Shown here: positions 9,617 through 23,408 of the stretch, in pieces | Layout of the letters: every line of letters starts with the position of its first letter | Numbering within the stretch: the stretch's first letter is position 1 | NCBI GenBank assembly: GCA_000827495.1 | Contig: KN817521.1 | Span: forward strand, 186,001 to 250,000 | DNA from: Hypholoma sublateritium FD-334 SS-4 | Taxonomy: Eukaryota; Basidiomycota; Agaricomycetes; Agaricales; Strophariaceae | DNA length: 64,000 nt | Reading direction: 5' to 3' | Notes under the pieces: model-generated | Databases searched by the model: none | What the model was told of the DNA's origin: nothing | Seen by the model: the letters and a program-made list of their open reading frames with translations, nothing else | Position numbers and translations under genes: made by a program

Positions 9617-11677
9617 TTATCTAGCCATTATCGATTTTAGTGCCAGTGCAGCTTGCTTGACAATGGCTTCATTTTTGGTGCAACCATCTCCTTTGACCAA
9701 CTGTACCAAAGCCCGCAGCAAGCCTGAATCTGTTGATTCCTTGAAGATCTTTTCACGTATCTTTACATCCGTGATACTCTGGAAAACGTTTGCCATGCAA
9801 ACCACTCCGCGATGGACAAGGCCTTCATCTGTTTCCAAAGGTTGATCTTCCTTGTCGTCTTGATTCGGAAGGCATGAAGGGTCGATGAGCTGCGTCATCA
9901 ATTCCAAAAGGCGGCCCTTCTCGAGTTGCAATGCCACGAGTGCTGCACATGCCGAGGGCGATGCGGTTAACGTTGCCAATGCGCCAGAAGATGCCAATCG
10001 GGTCGGTAAATCGTCTACGTCCGACAGCGCCAGGAGAACATGGATTTTAGAAGCCGAGCTGGATGTCTCGCTGGAATATCGCTCAAAAACGGCATCTGAC
10101 CCAGCGATAAGATTGCATATGAGTTCCACCGATGCTCTCCGAACAAGCGTATGTTCCTCCAAGAGAAGAAGCTCGACTTTGTCCATAAGACCGTCGGCGT
10201 CGGCAATCCTCGAAGCCGTCTCTGGTCCATGCGAAGCCAAATTTGTGAGAGCCATGATTGCCTCGAAACGTTGCAATAAATTCGAGGCTGAGTGTTGCAG
10301 TAAAATAGAGAAAGGCCGAATCGCATCATACATCATCCCCACATTTGGCCCGAACACTTGCACAGGTGCGGCCGTGATGGCGAGTTTCGCTAGTGCTTGG
10401 ACAGCATCAAGATCTTCTCGATTGAGATTGACTTGCTTGTTCTTAGTGCTTTCAGCTTGTGAAGACAGAGCTTGCTTGATGATGCTTTGCAGGACCTTCG
10501 AACCTCCTGCTTGAAGGACTTTCCCTCTGTTTTCTTTCTCTTTGACGATATTGAGCAATGACTTTCCAACTGCGTGTCTGACACCGAGGGACTCCGCCGC
10601 TGCGATAGCGGCTGGAAAGACGGGCAGAATGTCGGATGCGACAAGCAGCCGGATACGGGATTTGACGTGATCGTCGTCGTCTAGTACGGAAACGATGTCT
10701 GTATCCTGACCCAATCCTTTCCCGGCTTTGGCCATCTGCTTCAATTTCTCCATTTGTGTTTGCTCTTGGGTAAGTCTGGGTCGAAAGCTTGTCAAGTTGC
10801 ATATAATTAGGATGACACCATAGACAAGGGAGGCGTTCATATCGATTGGCCCGACAGATGATTTATGTCGGGGGACCAAAGAGACAAGCTGCTTGAGGAA
10901 TGTCGAGTTTTTAGACAGAGTTTCCTTTATGGTCGGTTCGGTGCTGAGATAGGCCAATCCTTCGATGGTATCGACAGGAGAAGATATCTGCTTTGATATG
11001 ATTATTGGAATCAATCGTTCGGCCAGTTCATCTACTCGAGTACCCTGAATTCCGGGTGTTCCGTTTTCTGGGGTGTCCGATGCAGAGCCTTTGAAAAGCT
11101 TGATCAACGCAACAGAGGTAGCACTTTGAAGCGTGAAATCGGTGGGTTGTCGCGAGTTGAATTCTAGCCAACGGACGATCTGAGGAGTTATTATCGCCCT
11201 GCACGCTTTAAGACCACAGGCTTGACCAAGAAGATGGGCAACCTCCTGGCACAGGAGGGAGGATGGGGAGAGATCGACTGTGTCCATAAGATTTTCGACA
11301 ACGCCATCTTGCGCAAATATGGCAGATGCAACTTGAGAGTCTACCTGAAAGAGGGCAGTGAGGAAGGTAATCCCGTGAAGGAGTGGTGTTTCCGTTGTCT
11401 CTCCAAGATACCGTAACACCGCCGGGCTAAACAAGTGCACGATAGTCTGGGTAGAATTGTCTGACGTTTTCCTTTTTACTGTCGTGTCTCGCAGACCTTG
11501 GATCAATGCAGACAAAACAACATAAGCCTTGGATCGAATAGTCGAGGTGTTTGCGGTGGTCGAAAGAAATGCAGAGGTTAGACATGTAATTTCCTCTGCA
11601 GTCGGTTTATAATCCGAAGGTGGTTGAGTTTTCTTGAGAATCTGGTTGAGTTCGCCGTCGACGTCTCTTTCCGCCAT
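9617..11677 (-). CDS. SHE4: UCS-domain myosin chaperone (She4/Rng3/UNC-45 family)
   Basis: UCS proteins fold and stabilise the myosin motor head. Yeast She4 acts on class I and V myosins and fission yeast Rng3 on class II. This intronless 686-residue frame is an all-helical armadillo-like repeat protein. Family-typical stretches include NLLQRFEAIMALTNLASHG (about 467-484), followed by EEHTLVRRASVELICNL, the strongly conserved myosin-binding part of UCS domains, and ESLGVRHAVGKSLLNI (about 362-377). As in other fungal members, the animal N-terminal TPR domain is absent; the protein begins with MAERDVDGELNQILKK. It lies 327 bp upstream of the myosin I gene on the same strand and 187 bp from the divergent TRM6 gene. 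The lack of introns contrasts with its intron-rich neighbours. The family call is firm; the symbol is by analogy with yeast. Confidence 0.88.
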   Translation of the reverse strand: MAERDVDGELNQILKKTQPPSDYKPTAEEITCLTSAFLSTTANTSTIRSKAYVVLSALIQGLRDTTVKRKTSDNSTQTIVHLFSPAVLRYLGETTETPLLHGITFLTALFQVDSQVASAIFAQDGVVENLMDTVDLSPSSLLCQEVAHLLGQACGLKACRAIITPQIVRWLEFNSRQPTDFTLQSATSVALIKLFKGSASDTPENGTPGIQGTRVDELAERLIPIIISKQISSPVDTIEGLAYLSTEPTIKETLSKNSTFLKQLVSLVPRHKSSVGPIDMNASLVYGVILIICNLTSFRPRLTQEQTQMEKLKQMAKAGKGLGQDTDIVSVLDDDDHVKSRIRLLVASDILPVFPAAIAAAESLGVRHAVGKSLLNIVKEKENRGKVLQAGGSKVLQSIIKQALSSQAESTKNKQVNLNREDLDAVQALAKLAITAAPVQVFGPNVGMMYDAIRPFSILLQHSASNLLQRFEAIMALTNLASHGPETASRIADADGLMDKVELLLLEEHTLVRRASVELICNLIAGSDAVFERYSSETSSSASKIHVLLALSDVDDLPTRLASSGALATLTASPSACAALVALQLEKGRLLELMTQLIDPSCLPNQDDKEDQPLETDEGLVHRGVVCMANVFQSITDVKIREKIFKESTDSGLLRALVQLVKGDGCTKNEAIVKQAALALKSIMAR

Positions 11678-11864
11678 TATCTAAGGACTTTTGATACAGC
11701 GTCCGCTCAAGAGAGAAGAGATGGAGTGTGGAATGGCCGGATGGATTTGGGTTGGATGCATGTTGATGGAAAGGGACGGGAATAGAAAGTGATCGCGACT
11801 GGCGAAAGCAATATTTTCATCTTGAACTCATCCACAATTGCCTCATTTTACACCCTCGGCCATT

Positions 11865-13848
11865 ATGAGCACATTCAAGTTATCGAAAAGCGAACAAAAA
11901 AGTAGAGACCCCGGAATACAATCCGGTGACTTGGTGCTGGTGCGGCTGCCAAAAGGCGATGTAAGGAGTATTAAGGTGGAGAACAATACGTGCGTAATAA
12001 ACCGAGTCATCTATCGGTTTAATTTGCTATCCTCAAGTCAATATTATAGCACTGTATTAATTCCAAAGTTTGGATCCTTTCTTGCAAATGAACTTGTCGG
12101 CCAACCATACGGCATGACATATGAAATCGAGGACAAAAAACTGAAATATGTTGCACCCAGAACCTTGGACGAAATTGGTACATGCTGACGTTCCCCTCCT
12201 CGACCTATCTTTCTCAATACGCTGAGCAGAGGATACTGATGCAACAAACGAATTGATCAACGATGGAGAGTTCGTGCAGCCTTTGACTGTGGACGAAATT
12301 CAAGCACTAAAGCGATCCGGTGTACACGCATCTGTAAGTTTAAAACTTTACATGTTTCATCCTATTTTTCACTCCAATCACCTAAGTATTTATATTCTCA
12401 TTGATTTATAGGACATAATCAAAAGGCAAATCGAGCAACACGCCAACTATTCCCTGAAGACAGAGTATAGTAAAGACAAATACAAAAAGCGCAAGGAAGC
12501 CAAGTGAGTTTTTATTGGTATTGTCCCTGTTGGCTTCTCTGAGGAATGCCAGGTATTCGAAAATTTTCACTACCATCGAGCCTACATTATTCAATGTCTG
12601 TGAATATTGGTTTACAAAAGATCAGACCCGTCTACGCGACCTACGGATAGATTCGCTCGCTCAAATGCTCAACCTGGCTAATATCCGACCAGGAGGTCGA
12701 TATCTAGCGGTAGACGATGCTTCTGGCATAGTTGTTGCGGGGATACTGGAGCGTATGGGAGGTAAGCAAGCACAACTTATCATACGAGTTCAATTCTAAT
12801 CTAAGAGCAGGCGAAGGAAAACTAATAACTATATGCCATACTGATTCACCACCAGCATATCCTTGCCTCAGCCAGATGAATTTCCCAGCATCTATCGCGA
12901 ATGTTCTCATTAGCCTGAATTGGGCAACAGCGGAAGAGGACTACATTCCCAGTATGCATGATAATTTAATACCAGTCCTTATGTTACTTACTATGAGATC
13001 TAGTTCTTCCCCCGAGCAACATTCCAAGCGAACAACTGAAATCTGATCGTCAAAAGCACCGCTTGAACAAAAGAAAGGCTGTAGAAGATCTTCTCAATAA
13101 TACTCGCGACGAACTTTTTGCCGGAGAATTTGATGGGTGAGTGCTTTTCTACCATTTCCATTCACCAGTCTCAACAGTCTACCAGCCTCATCATTGCAAG
13201 CGAATATGATCCATACTCTATTATCGAAAGGCTGTCGCCTTACCTAGGGGGCTCTGCATCAATCGTAGCTCATAGCCCATTCAGTCAAGTACGTACACGA
13301 CCTTCAATCTGCGCATATTTAGACGCTGACTGATAGTAGATTATTGTGGAACTTCAAGCAAAGATGCGCAATATGCCCCAGTACCTATGCCCTACTGTCT
13401 CGGAATCGTGGTTACGTCGTTATCAAGTGGGTTGGACATAAAATTCCATGATTCCATTTCTGACATTTGACTTTTTACTTTTGAAAAGGTGCTACCAGGT
13501 CGCACACATCCCATGATGGCCATGTCGGGATCAGGAGGATTCATTTGCCACGCAACTAAGATGTACACTTTTTCAGTTGCTTACTGCGAGTTGGGTGCTG
13601 ATTATTTGCTGATTATTTATTCCAGTTACGATGACCCAAGTGCCCAAGGCGCCCCAAGGCCCCAGCGCCAAAAGAAAAAACCGAAGACAGACCAAGAAGC
13701 TGACGCGGCGGAATCCTCGACGACGAAAAATGAACCTTCGGAAAACAGTACACCTGAAGCGCAGGCTTCCTCTTCAATCGTGATAGAAGAATATGCCCTA
13801 AATGCTTCCGACGAGGACTTCGTGATGTCCAATCCAAGCGCAAGCTAG
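11865..13848 (+). CDS. TRM6: tRNA (adenine58-N1) methyltransferase non-catalytic subunit
   Basis: Trm6 (Gcd10) pairs with the catalytic Trm61 to make m1A58 in tRNA, including initiator tRNA-Met, in the nucleus. Exons: 11865-11989, 12050-12177, 12230-12333, 12412-12503, 12553-12761, 12811-12951, 13004-13136, 13186-13288, 13340-13426, 13489-13562, 13626-13848; phases agree and give 472 residues. Diagnostic stretches are FGSFLANELVGQPYGMTYEI near the N-terminus, AQMLNLANIRPGGRYLAVDD followed by GILERMGG in the centre, and EFDGLIIASEYDP before HPMMAMSGSGGFICHATK. The C-terminus is a basic-then-acidic low-complexity tail (QRQKKKPKTDQE...SDEDFVMS). The acceptor at 13185 was chosen over two nearby AGs because only it restores the frame. 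It is divergent from the UCS gene, across 187 bp. Confidence 0.93.
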
Positions 13849-14063
13849 TATTATTAGAAGGATTTACTATACAAGGGTACTACCAGTACAAAGGTATATT
13901 ATGGATGGTCATGAAGTGACGTGTGTATACGATCATTAGCGGACATGTCCCATCCTCCAGCATGTTTGTGCAGGACGGAATTTAATCATGGATTGTCGTT
14001 AGCTGTTTCAGGGAACAACGCAAGAAAGAGCTATGCAATTGGAAACTGTCAGCAGCCCACTCA

Positions 14064-17000
14064 TCAGGTAGGAGAATTTGCACTGACTTCGTCAATAATG
14101 GTATACGCTATGTGCTGATTCAAGCGACGATTTTGGAGGACGGCGAATATTCTGCGAGCGCCACGGCGAGCGTTGGAGCGACCGATCATGTTGGCAGCAA
14201 GATCTTTGGAAAATATAAGAAAGAAGACCGAAGTGACCGTAAGTGAAAACATACCAGGAACAAGAGACGAAAGTTTTCTATTTGCTTCATCCCGCGTTCG
14301 CATTTTCTCTTCGGTAGTTCGAACTTGGCTTGCGACCTTGAGCTTTCCACCAGGCCACATGTTGTCCCGAAGCAAGCCGATATAGTATAGTAGACGGCTT
14401 TCGCTCAGCAGTGACCTCACATTGTCGCGAATTTTCCTGAAATTTTTATCAGCGGGAAACTTTGGGGAAACTGACTTTGTGTAGATAATCACGTACCTTT
14501 CAATCGTACCTCCCAAAACCTGTTGTAAGATAATCACAATGGCCTGGCGCCTCAGCCAATTATTCTTCTTGTTGAGCTCGAACACTGCCAGTATCAAGTC
14601 ACAAATGGGGGCCGAGAAAGTGGAAGTGCTCGTTTCTCCCTCCAAAGGTTTGAGATCGCCCGACAATTTCATCATAGTCGCTTCTGAAGCCACCTTTCCG
14701 GATGCATTTAGCGCTTGTGCTACCAAGTCCTCGTCATTGACACCAGAGCCCACAATTCCCGTGAATTCGGCAGCTTGGCGAGTCAGACGTTGAATCATGA
14801 CATCCAGCATGGAAGGGCCAAAGAACATATCGTCAATGCTCTCGGCCACCGAACGATAGACATTTCGGACGAGACTGGTGCCGGAGAATGGTGTAGGCGG
14901 CTTGGACACCGCCGTCTCTTGATGAGCGGCGGCCATGAAAGGAGAATCGCGTGATAGAAAGGCTCTGAGTTCTTCGCTTTCGCAGACTACTGGAATAGCA
15001 ATGACGCTCTAGAGGGAGATACGTCAACTCGGAGGTTGTATGAGAAAACACATTGTTAACCAACCTGAAGATACTTCTCGAGCGCGACTCTCCTTGTATC
15101 CAAAAAGCTCCCTGATAGCGACGCGACTAGCCTCTTCCCTGGAAAATCAAGATTCCGAACCAGGATATATCGCTCCTTCAACTTGTTATGCATGTTATGA
15201 AACTCGTTGTACCGTCTTGCAATTACCCAACCGGAGGCGAAACTACCGTCGGGGCCAAGCTGCTGCACTTCAACGAGATACCGCACAACAGACTTACCGC
15301 CTTCTTCCGCTACCGCCGAATTGACGATGCTCACTCGTGTACGGTCCGATATCAACCTATTTGCTGATTCTTGCTGCTCGTACTGTTGCTTCTGGAATTG
15401 GAGTTCGCGAAGCTCGCGTGTCATTGAACTTTTCGATCGAGTCAGCAACCGGAGTTCCTGTGTATCGCCTGTTAGCTCTGCTTTCTTGATCAGAGTATCC
15501 AGCATGGCGTCTTGTGCCTCTAGATTTGCGATATTTTCTCCCAGCCTCGAGATTTCGTTTGATAGCTGAAGGTCGCCCGGTGCTGCTAGTTGAAAGGTAC
15601 CATGTTCATCTGGCGATCCCTCCTGGTCTTCAACTTCATCGGGGTCGGCATGAGACTCGTCAAAAATGGCATTTTGAACAGACTTTCGTTTCGTGCGTTG
15701 CGAGAGCCGAAGAGACTTGAATAACGGTTCGGAATTCCTTTCGTGAAGAGAAGGGCGCGTCGAATTTTCCTCGTCTTCTAAGGCCATGATATCAGTCAAA
15801 GCAGCATGGATAGCTTCCATTCTCTTCTCCTCCGCTCTCTGCATTTCATCTTCTGGATCGTCGAACAGAGGCGCCCGGGAGGGTTCTGACGACGAAGCAT
15901 CCAACACAGGTGACATCAGCACCTCGATATTCGAAGGTGCATGCGTATTTGACATTTTGGACTGGATCGACCGATTCGAGTTTGAGCTGACGGTTCTTTG
16001 CATCCCAAATATTGCACTTTGGTCATAGCGAGCCGGAGGTTGGCCAGGATGAGATATATGGTGCTTTGATTGAACCGATGGGGAGAGGGGTGTGCGCTCG
16101 AGAGCTCGAGCAGGCATTGGTACGCCCTCCCTTTGCTTTTCAAACGGATCGGCTTGTACTTTGCTGATCGTGATAAACCCAGCATCGCTGATAGCCCGAA
16201 AATATAGTTCAGACCTCTCAAATTCTTCGAAATCTTGTTCCATATCGCGTTCCACTTGTTTCTGAGCTCGAAGAACACTCCGACGGACTTTGCGCTGAGC
16301 CTCCATAGAGGGATCGATATCGTAGACAAAACTACGGATTGCGTCCACGTGCTTCTTCGAGATTGCAGAGAGCGACACCTGAATCTTATTATCTAAGAAG
16401 TATAAATCATTGATCATAGATATGTCCTCCTTGACATTGACCGAAGTCGAAGGGTCTTGAATGATTTCCTCTTCATCACCCGAAGTATCTGAATCAACCG
16501 TCTCCAAGGGGTTTTTGAAACTTTCGACGGTCAACCAGAATTGAACGGGTAGTGAACGATGTCGTCGATCCATAAATTCCATGAAATACGAAAGAGAATT
16601 GGGATTTCGGAGTATATCTCTTAGAGAGACAGATTTGGCTCCATCTTCCTGGATAGTCATCTGCCTCTTTAATTAGATAATATTAAGCTTTCGAACGAAT
16701 TTTGGAGAATATGAATAACCAACTTACAGAGCTGTCTTCACCCCCGAGAACGACAATCTGGTCTTCAACTTTCCGCTTTGCGGTGTATAATCGATCAAGG
16801 AATGCGACGACATCTTCCGTCTTCTCGCCATCAATCCAATCCTCCTTCTCGTGATTTGCTGTGCATACATGAGACAATAGTCCGCATATTGGTGGACATT
16901 TCACAAACCTAGAAGTAACCTCGTCCGCCTTATCTCTCCAACGATGTCGTTCTTCAGTCGGCGCGCGTCAAGTAGAGACGAGGTGCTACTAATGCTGCGA

Positions 17001-18168
17001 AGGAATGACTCGAACTGACGAGCATTCGTACGGGTCGTGATTCTCTCGGTGTGTCCAGTGGCGCTAGGGCTGGTAGACGCAACTCGATTCTTTTGACGGG
17101 GCGACTGAGCCTCTAGCACAGTGCGTACTTTTGATATAAGCTGTCTATCCAACAAAGATAAGCATTTGCGTGTCTTTTGAGGTACATTGTGCCTTACTGT
17201 TGGTGAATTGCAGCTCCAGCCTAAATAACATTTCTTGTTAATACGACGACAAACTTTCTGCAATTGACTATTCTCACCCATTGGTCGATCGTCTGGTTCC
17301 AGTAATCCGGGTCTGCTAGCATTTCCACAACGGGAAATAGGACCGAGCAAGTTGCGATTTCCCGTACTACAATCTTAAGCGCTTTGCTGTTTCTTTCTTT
17401 GGGTGGGAGTATATATGGTAAGGCCTTGTCAACCAAATGCCTGAGGTGCATCTCCTCCGTTTGCCGAGTGAAAGTAGTGGAAAGATTCTCAACTGCAGGA
17501 TGAATTTTCACGCCTTTGGTCGCATATCGACTAGCCAGGAGCAGATCGAGTTCTTCCGACTGCGTCAACCGCCGCTCGAGCCCAGCACCGCGCAGGGCAA
17601 CTTCAGACTCTCGAAATTGATCAATATGCGCCGTAACCTTGGGCAATATTCGTTTGACTATGAGTGCAGAAAGGTCAATGGCAGAAGCCCTTTGATTGAG
17701 TTGCTGCAGAGATGCATGAACCACGGAGGACACGGCGATGGGAAAAGATGGGGAACTCGAGAACCCAGCGTACCAGCTAGACACAAAATCCCTGATCGCA
17801 AACGCGATTATTTCATTGAGAGCGTCGGATACCTCATGCGAGTCGGGGTATAGAGAAGGTAGGGTCTTTGGAGTGTTCTGAGACCATTGAGAACGGGTGA
17901 GAACAGCCTGCCACGCTGCTGGCGTGGAAAAGGCGAACGGGCGTGCGGCGTGTTGTAGATAGTTGGTTTGACGTTGTGTTCCATGGGTGTCGAGATACCA
18001 TGCGAGATATATGCTTAGCAATAAATACACCAAAGCAAGACTAACAAGAATCAGGGGCGAAATGAGCAGAAGGGTGAAGGGGGAAGAAATCGCGCGGGAG
18101 ATGATGGGCAAGACGACGGCCAACACGGCGACGAATACGACGACCTGGGTGCTCGACGGGTTATGCAT
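14064..18168 (-). CDS. MDM1: Mdm1/SNX13-type PXA-RGS-PX-nexin membrane protein
   Basis: Members of this family sit in the ER membrane and tether it to the vacuole/lysosome and lipid droplets. Exons: 18168-17278, 17220-17198 (23 nt), 17144-16909, 16858-16728, 16660-15065, 15008-14497, 14436-14255, 14203-14064; phases agree, 1236 residues. N-terminal hydrophobic segments (VVVFVAVLAVVLPIISRAI and LLLISPLILVSLALVYLLL) are the ER anchor. A PXA domain follows (about 95-310). An RGS-like domain begins at SVSLRDILRNPNSLSYFMEF (about 436). A long acidic, serine-rich linker leads to the PX domain (SVVRYLVEVQQLG to DFPGKRLVASLSGSFLDTRR, about 880-980). The nexin C-terminal domain has VYRSVAESIDDMFFG and RQAIVIILQQVLGGTIER. 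It is convergent with TRM6 and divergent from the carrier gene (195 bp). Confidence 0.9.
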
Positions 18169-18363
18169 GGCGCCCTAAATCATGGTGGTGGAAGGGACAA
18201 GGCCAAAAGTGTCGAAACGTCGCGTCCAGCCGTCGCGCCATCTTGGCACCGCCTGAGCCGATCACGCGACTGGCAATCGGACCATTGCTCCGTTTCCCCA
18301 GACTTGTTTTCTACTTCATCCTCCTTCCGAATTCCCTTAGGAGAAAAGCCGACGGGTGACTAG

Positions 18364-19926
18364 ATGTCTGCACCTAGTTCACCTGCGAAGGGTGGGCCCA
18401 TTACTACCCTCGAAGGCTTCGTTTGCGGTGGCATTGCCGCATGTATCGCGGTTTGTGCACTCTATTATTGAAAACGCTATATTCTGAAGCCATCATGTGG
18501 TAGGTTACTGTGTCCAACCCCGCTGAAGTGGCCAAGACACGCCTCCAGCTCCAAGGAGAGCTCACGAAGGGTGGCGGAAAAAAGGTTTACAGCAATGTAT
18601 TTGACGTGTTTGCCAAAACCTGGAAACACGAAGGTCTGCGAGGACTCCAAAGAGGATTGGCACCTGCGGTGCGCCTGATTGATTTCTTACTGCCCTATCA
18701 AGTGACTTATTAACATTTCAGTACGCATACCAAGTAAGATATTGGTATCTCCAGGCCAAGCGTAAGATGCCTGACGAGTCTCTTAGATTTTGCTGAATGG
18801 ATCGAGGCTCGGTGAGTTTAATCATTATCGCGACTACGTCACATCACCTAACGAAATCCAACAGGATTCTATGAACCTTTCCGAAGAAACATCAATAGTT
18901 TCATTGGGTTTTCTCCGGATGAGCAAATTACATTCACCTCTGTGTTGGCAGGAGCTTCAAGCGGGGCAGTTGGAGGTGCGCTGCCCAAGTATTTAAATCC
19001 AACAGCGGTTTAACATGGTGATCAGCTTCCCTTGGAAATCCACTGTTTTTAATCAAGGCCAGGATGCAGGTTGGACAACCGCTTACACACGAACGATCCC
19101 CTGTTAACCCATTTTTTCAGGCATATTCTCCAGCCCTTCCAGTCGGAGCTCAGCACAACTACAAGAATGCTTTCCATGCGCTTGCCACCATCTTTCGTGC
19201 AGAAGGTCCGAGAGGTCTTGTTCGTGGCATCGATGCTGCCATCCTGAGGACTTCAATGGGTTCTTCTGTAAGTGATACGGGTTTGTCCTTCGACCAAAGA
19301 TTTAGTGCAAAACCTAGGTTCAATTGCCCAGTTACAACTTTACCAAGGCGCAGCTGGTGAAATATGACATCCTCCCTGCGAATAGCACCTGGACATTCCT
19401 AGCCAGCAGTACGATTTCAGGAGCCTGTGTTGTACGATCTTTTCTCTCTGAGACACCGAAATAGATCTAACATGAGCTGCAGTGCCTCGCTATGCAACCT
19501 GCTGATACGGTTCGCTCGACAATACTTCTGTGAAGTTATGCGGTTGCTCACATACCCTCTTAGGCTTTGACTCGGATGTATAATCAGCCAACTGTCCTCG
19601 GGCCAGACGGAAAACTCAGAGGGGCATTATATAAAAATCCAATAGATTGTTTGTGGAAAACTTTCAAGATTGAAGGAGTTCGCGGCTGGTACAAGGGTAA
19701 GAAAAACATCTTATAATCGCTGCTACATCTCTGAGCATACCCTCTCAGGCTCTACCGCTCACTTCATGCGCATTGCTCCTCATACGTAGGTGCTCATTTT
19801 AGCAGCCATACACCCCACCACTAACAGTTCTGATCACGAAGAATTATCACTCTCACTGCCAACGATATCATCATCAACTTATACAAGGCCGCAAGAGATA
19901 GGGGTCTACCAGAAGCAGACCTCTGA
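18364..19926 (+). CDS. OAC1: Mitochondrial carrier family protein, OAC1-like (oxaloacetate/isopropylmalate type)
   Basis: An inner-membrane solute carrier of the SLC25 family. Exons: 18364-18450, 18504-18668, 18722-18733, 18787-18811, 18865-18975, 19026-19069, 19121-19267, 19318-19431, 19483-19509, 19564-19696, 19749-19785, 19842-19926; phases agree, 328 residues. The three carrier repeats show their signatures as NPAEVAKTRLQLQGE, NPLFLIKARMQ and QPADTALTRMYNQP, each followed by a WKHEGLRGLQRG/FRAEGPRGLVRG/FKIEGVRGWYKG block. The pattern of contact residues and overall length resemble yeast Oac1 and animal SLC25A34/35, so oxaloacetate, sulfate or 2-isopropylmalate are likely substrates; that is family inference. 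The third exon is only 12 nt (YAYQ). A DNA stretch of 195 bp separates it from the divergent MDM1 gene. Confidence 0.88.
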
Positions 19927-20472
19927 ATATCCCGCCTCATAATAGAAGTATCTAATATTGTATATAATTTACATCAATAGAGACAGTATATAGATCCACG
20001 TCTACGTGACCTTATCTCGTACGCCTTTGCTCCTTACATGTAAGCATTCTTTTTCATCTCTGACTGCACCTTTCTTCCAGATTCGCATTGCAAACATCGT
20101 AACTTGATCTAAGCATGAACAATCGAATGCATGATTTTTGCACACTGATGTGCATCTACGCATAACTAATTTTACTACCTTTGACAATGAAAATAAAACG
20201 AGTGCAAAAGTTTGGAGACAATATTCGCAGAAGCCGGACGCAAGTCATTACCTGCGTCGACTGTACTTATACCGAGGGAACACGTAATTTTTTTGAAAAA
20301 AAAGGGTTTCCGAGGTCTACCGAGTTGACGAAAGGTAAAGAGTCGAAAGCAAGTTACAGATTAGGCCATTGTCAGAGAAGAAAGCAAGTGTATGTCATTA
20401 TGGGTCGTGAACATTAGAAGGAATATATAAGCAGCACAAAGCAGGGTGAGTGCATCACACAATCGATAACAA
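19927..20472. other. Intergenic stretch between convergent genes
   Basis: This 546-bp spacer lies between the 3' ends of the carrier (plus) and the glucanase (minus). It is AT-rich, with A and T runs near 20287-20308, and shows no coding signal. Both 3' UTRs must lie here. Confidence 0.5.
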
Positions 20473-22265
<1,793 letters not shown>

Positions 22266-23408
22266 GATGGAGAGAAAGGGGTAACCAAGGACGATGATTC
22301 TAACTCAGATGCATTGAGTGATTTTATAGCACTCGTCGAAATTACAACGTTGCTCGATCGATCAAGCACTGGCATCCGAAGGTAATAACCGAAAATAACT
22401 GGTCAAGGATAACATTGCCGATGCGTGCCTCGTCATACTAGCCACCGCCGCAGACGAATGAGAGCCTATGAGAGCTGATGTGTCCCAAAGTCTGTTTCGT
22501 GGTTTTAGAGACAACAAGATTTGTTACGTATCATGATAGAAGATGCGGCGCTGGGTCGGACCAGGTATTTGAACCACGATGTACACGTTCCACGTGAACG
22601 CGGGGTCATGCCGTCCTGGATGAAAGGAATGGAGAGCGTCCGAAGTGATGTAGATTTTTTAAGACTCTGCGCTGCGTTCGCTCGATTGCTGCACGGACAG
22701 AGGTTTCGAAAATTAACGTCGCCCGCATGAGACGCTTCGCAAGAGTTTGCTGGCGACGATGACGCTCAGTAGCGGCGCCGCAGGGACCAACTAAGGTACT
22801 TGCTGGTGGTCTATCGCGAATGCCTGCAAGCAGACTATTATTGGAGACCAGCATCTCAGGACTCTATCTGTTGAAGATGTGGATTGTGATGCTTGTTTAT
22901 TTTGCGCCTCTGCGGTATAAATTTGTCGCCTAGACATATATAGGATACGCATTATACTTGCGAGCTTCCATTTGTCATTTTGGAAGAACGGTGAATCCGG
23001 TAGGGAAGGAGGATATTGCAATCATGGTCACAAGTGAGTTTGCCCTTGGTTTGGCCCATACGGCACAAGATAATTTTGGGGCGGTCCCGAGATGCAAGAC
23101 CAATGGGAGGGCAGCAGTTGGGCAATAGAACTTGAGCAGGACAGCGCGGAAACTTCGGACGAAATGATAGGCGGGTAGGCTGGGAATCACGGTGGACGAT
23201 GAGTCTCTATGCTTGAATTTGCTCTCCAGGAGTCCTTCAGCGCTGCCCACTGTCGGTGACGGGCATAGCGGTAACTTCAAGTTGCAGATGCAAGGCGTTG
23301 CCGTCGCGCAGGGCCCACTGCCATTTGTTACGCAGCTGCGGCAACGGCCGAACCCTAATAGCACCTCGGCATAGTCGCCAATTAATCATAGCACCACCAC
23401 CCACCATC
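22266..23408. other. Divergent promoter region, EXG1 / UAP1
   Basis: A 1.1-kb interval between two divergent genes of cell-wall metabolism. I see no open frame with gene-like composition. The frame of UAP1 stays open upstream to about 23256, but that extension has no family similarity. Confidence 0.55.
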
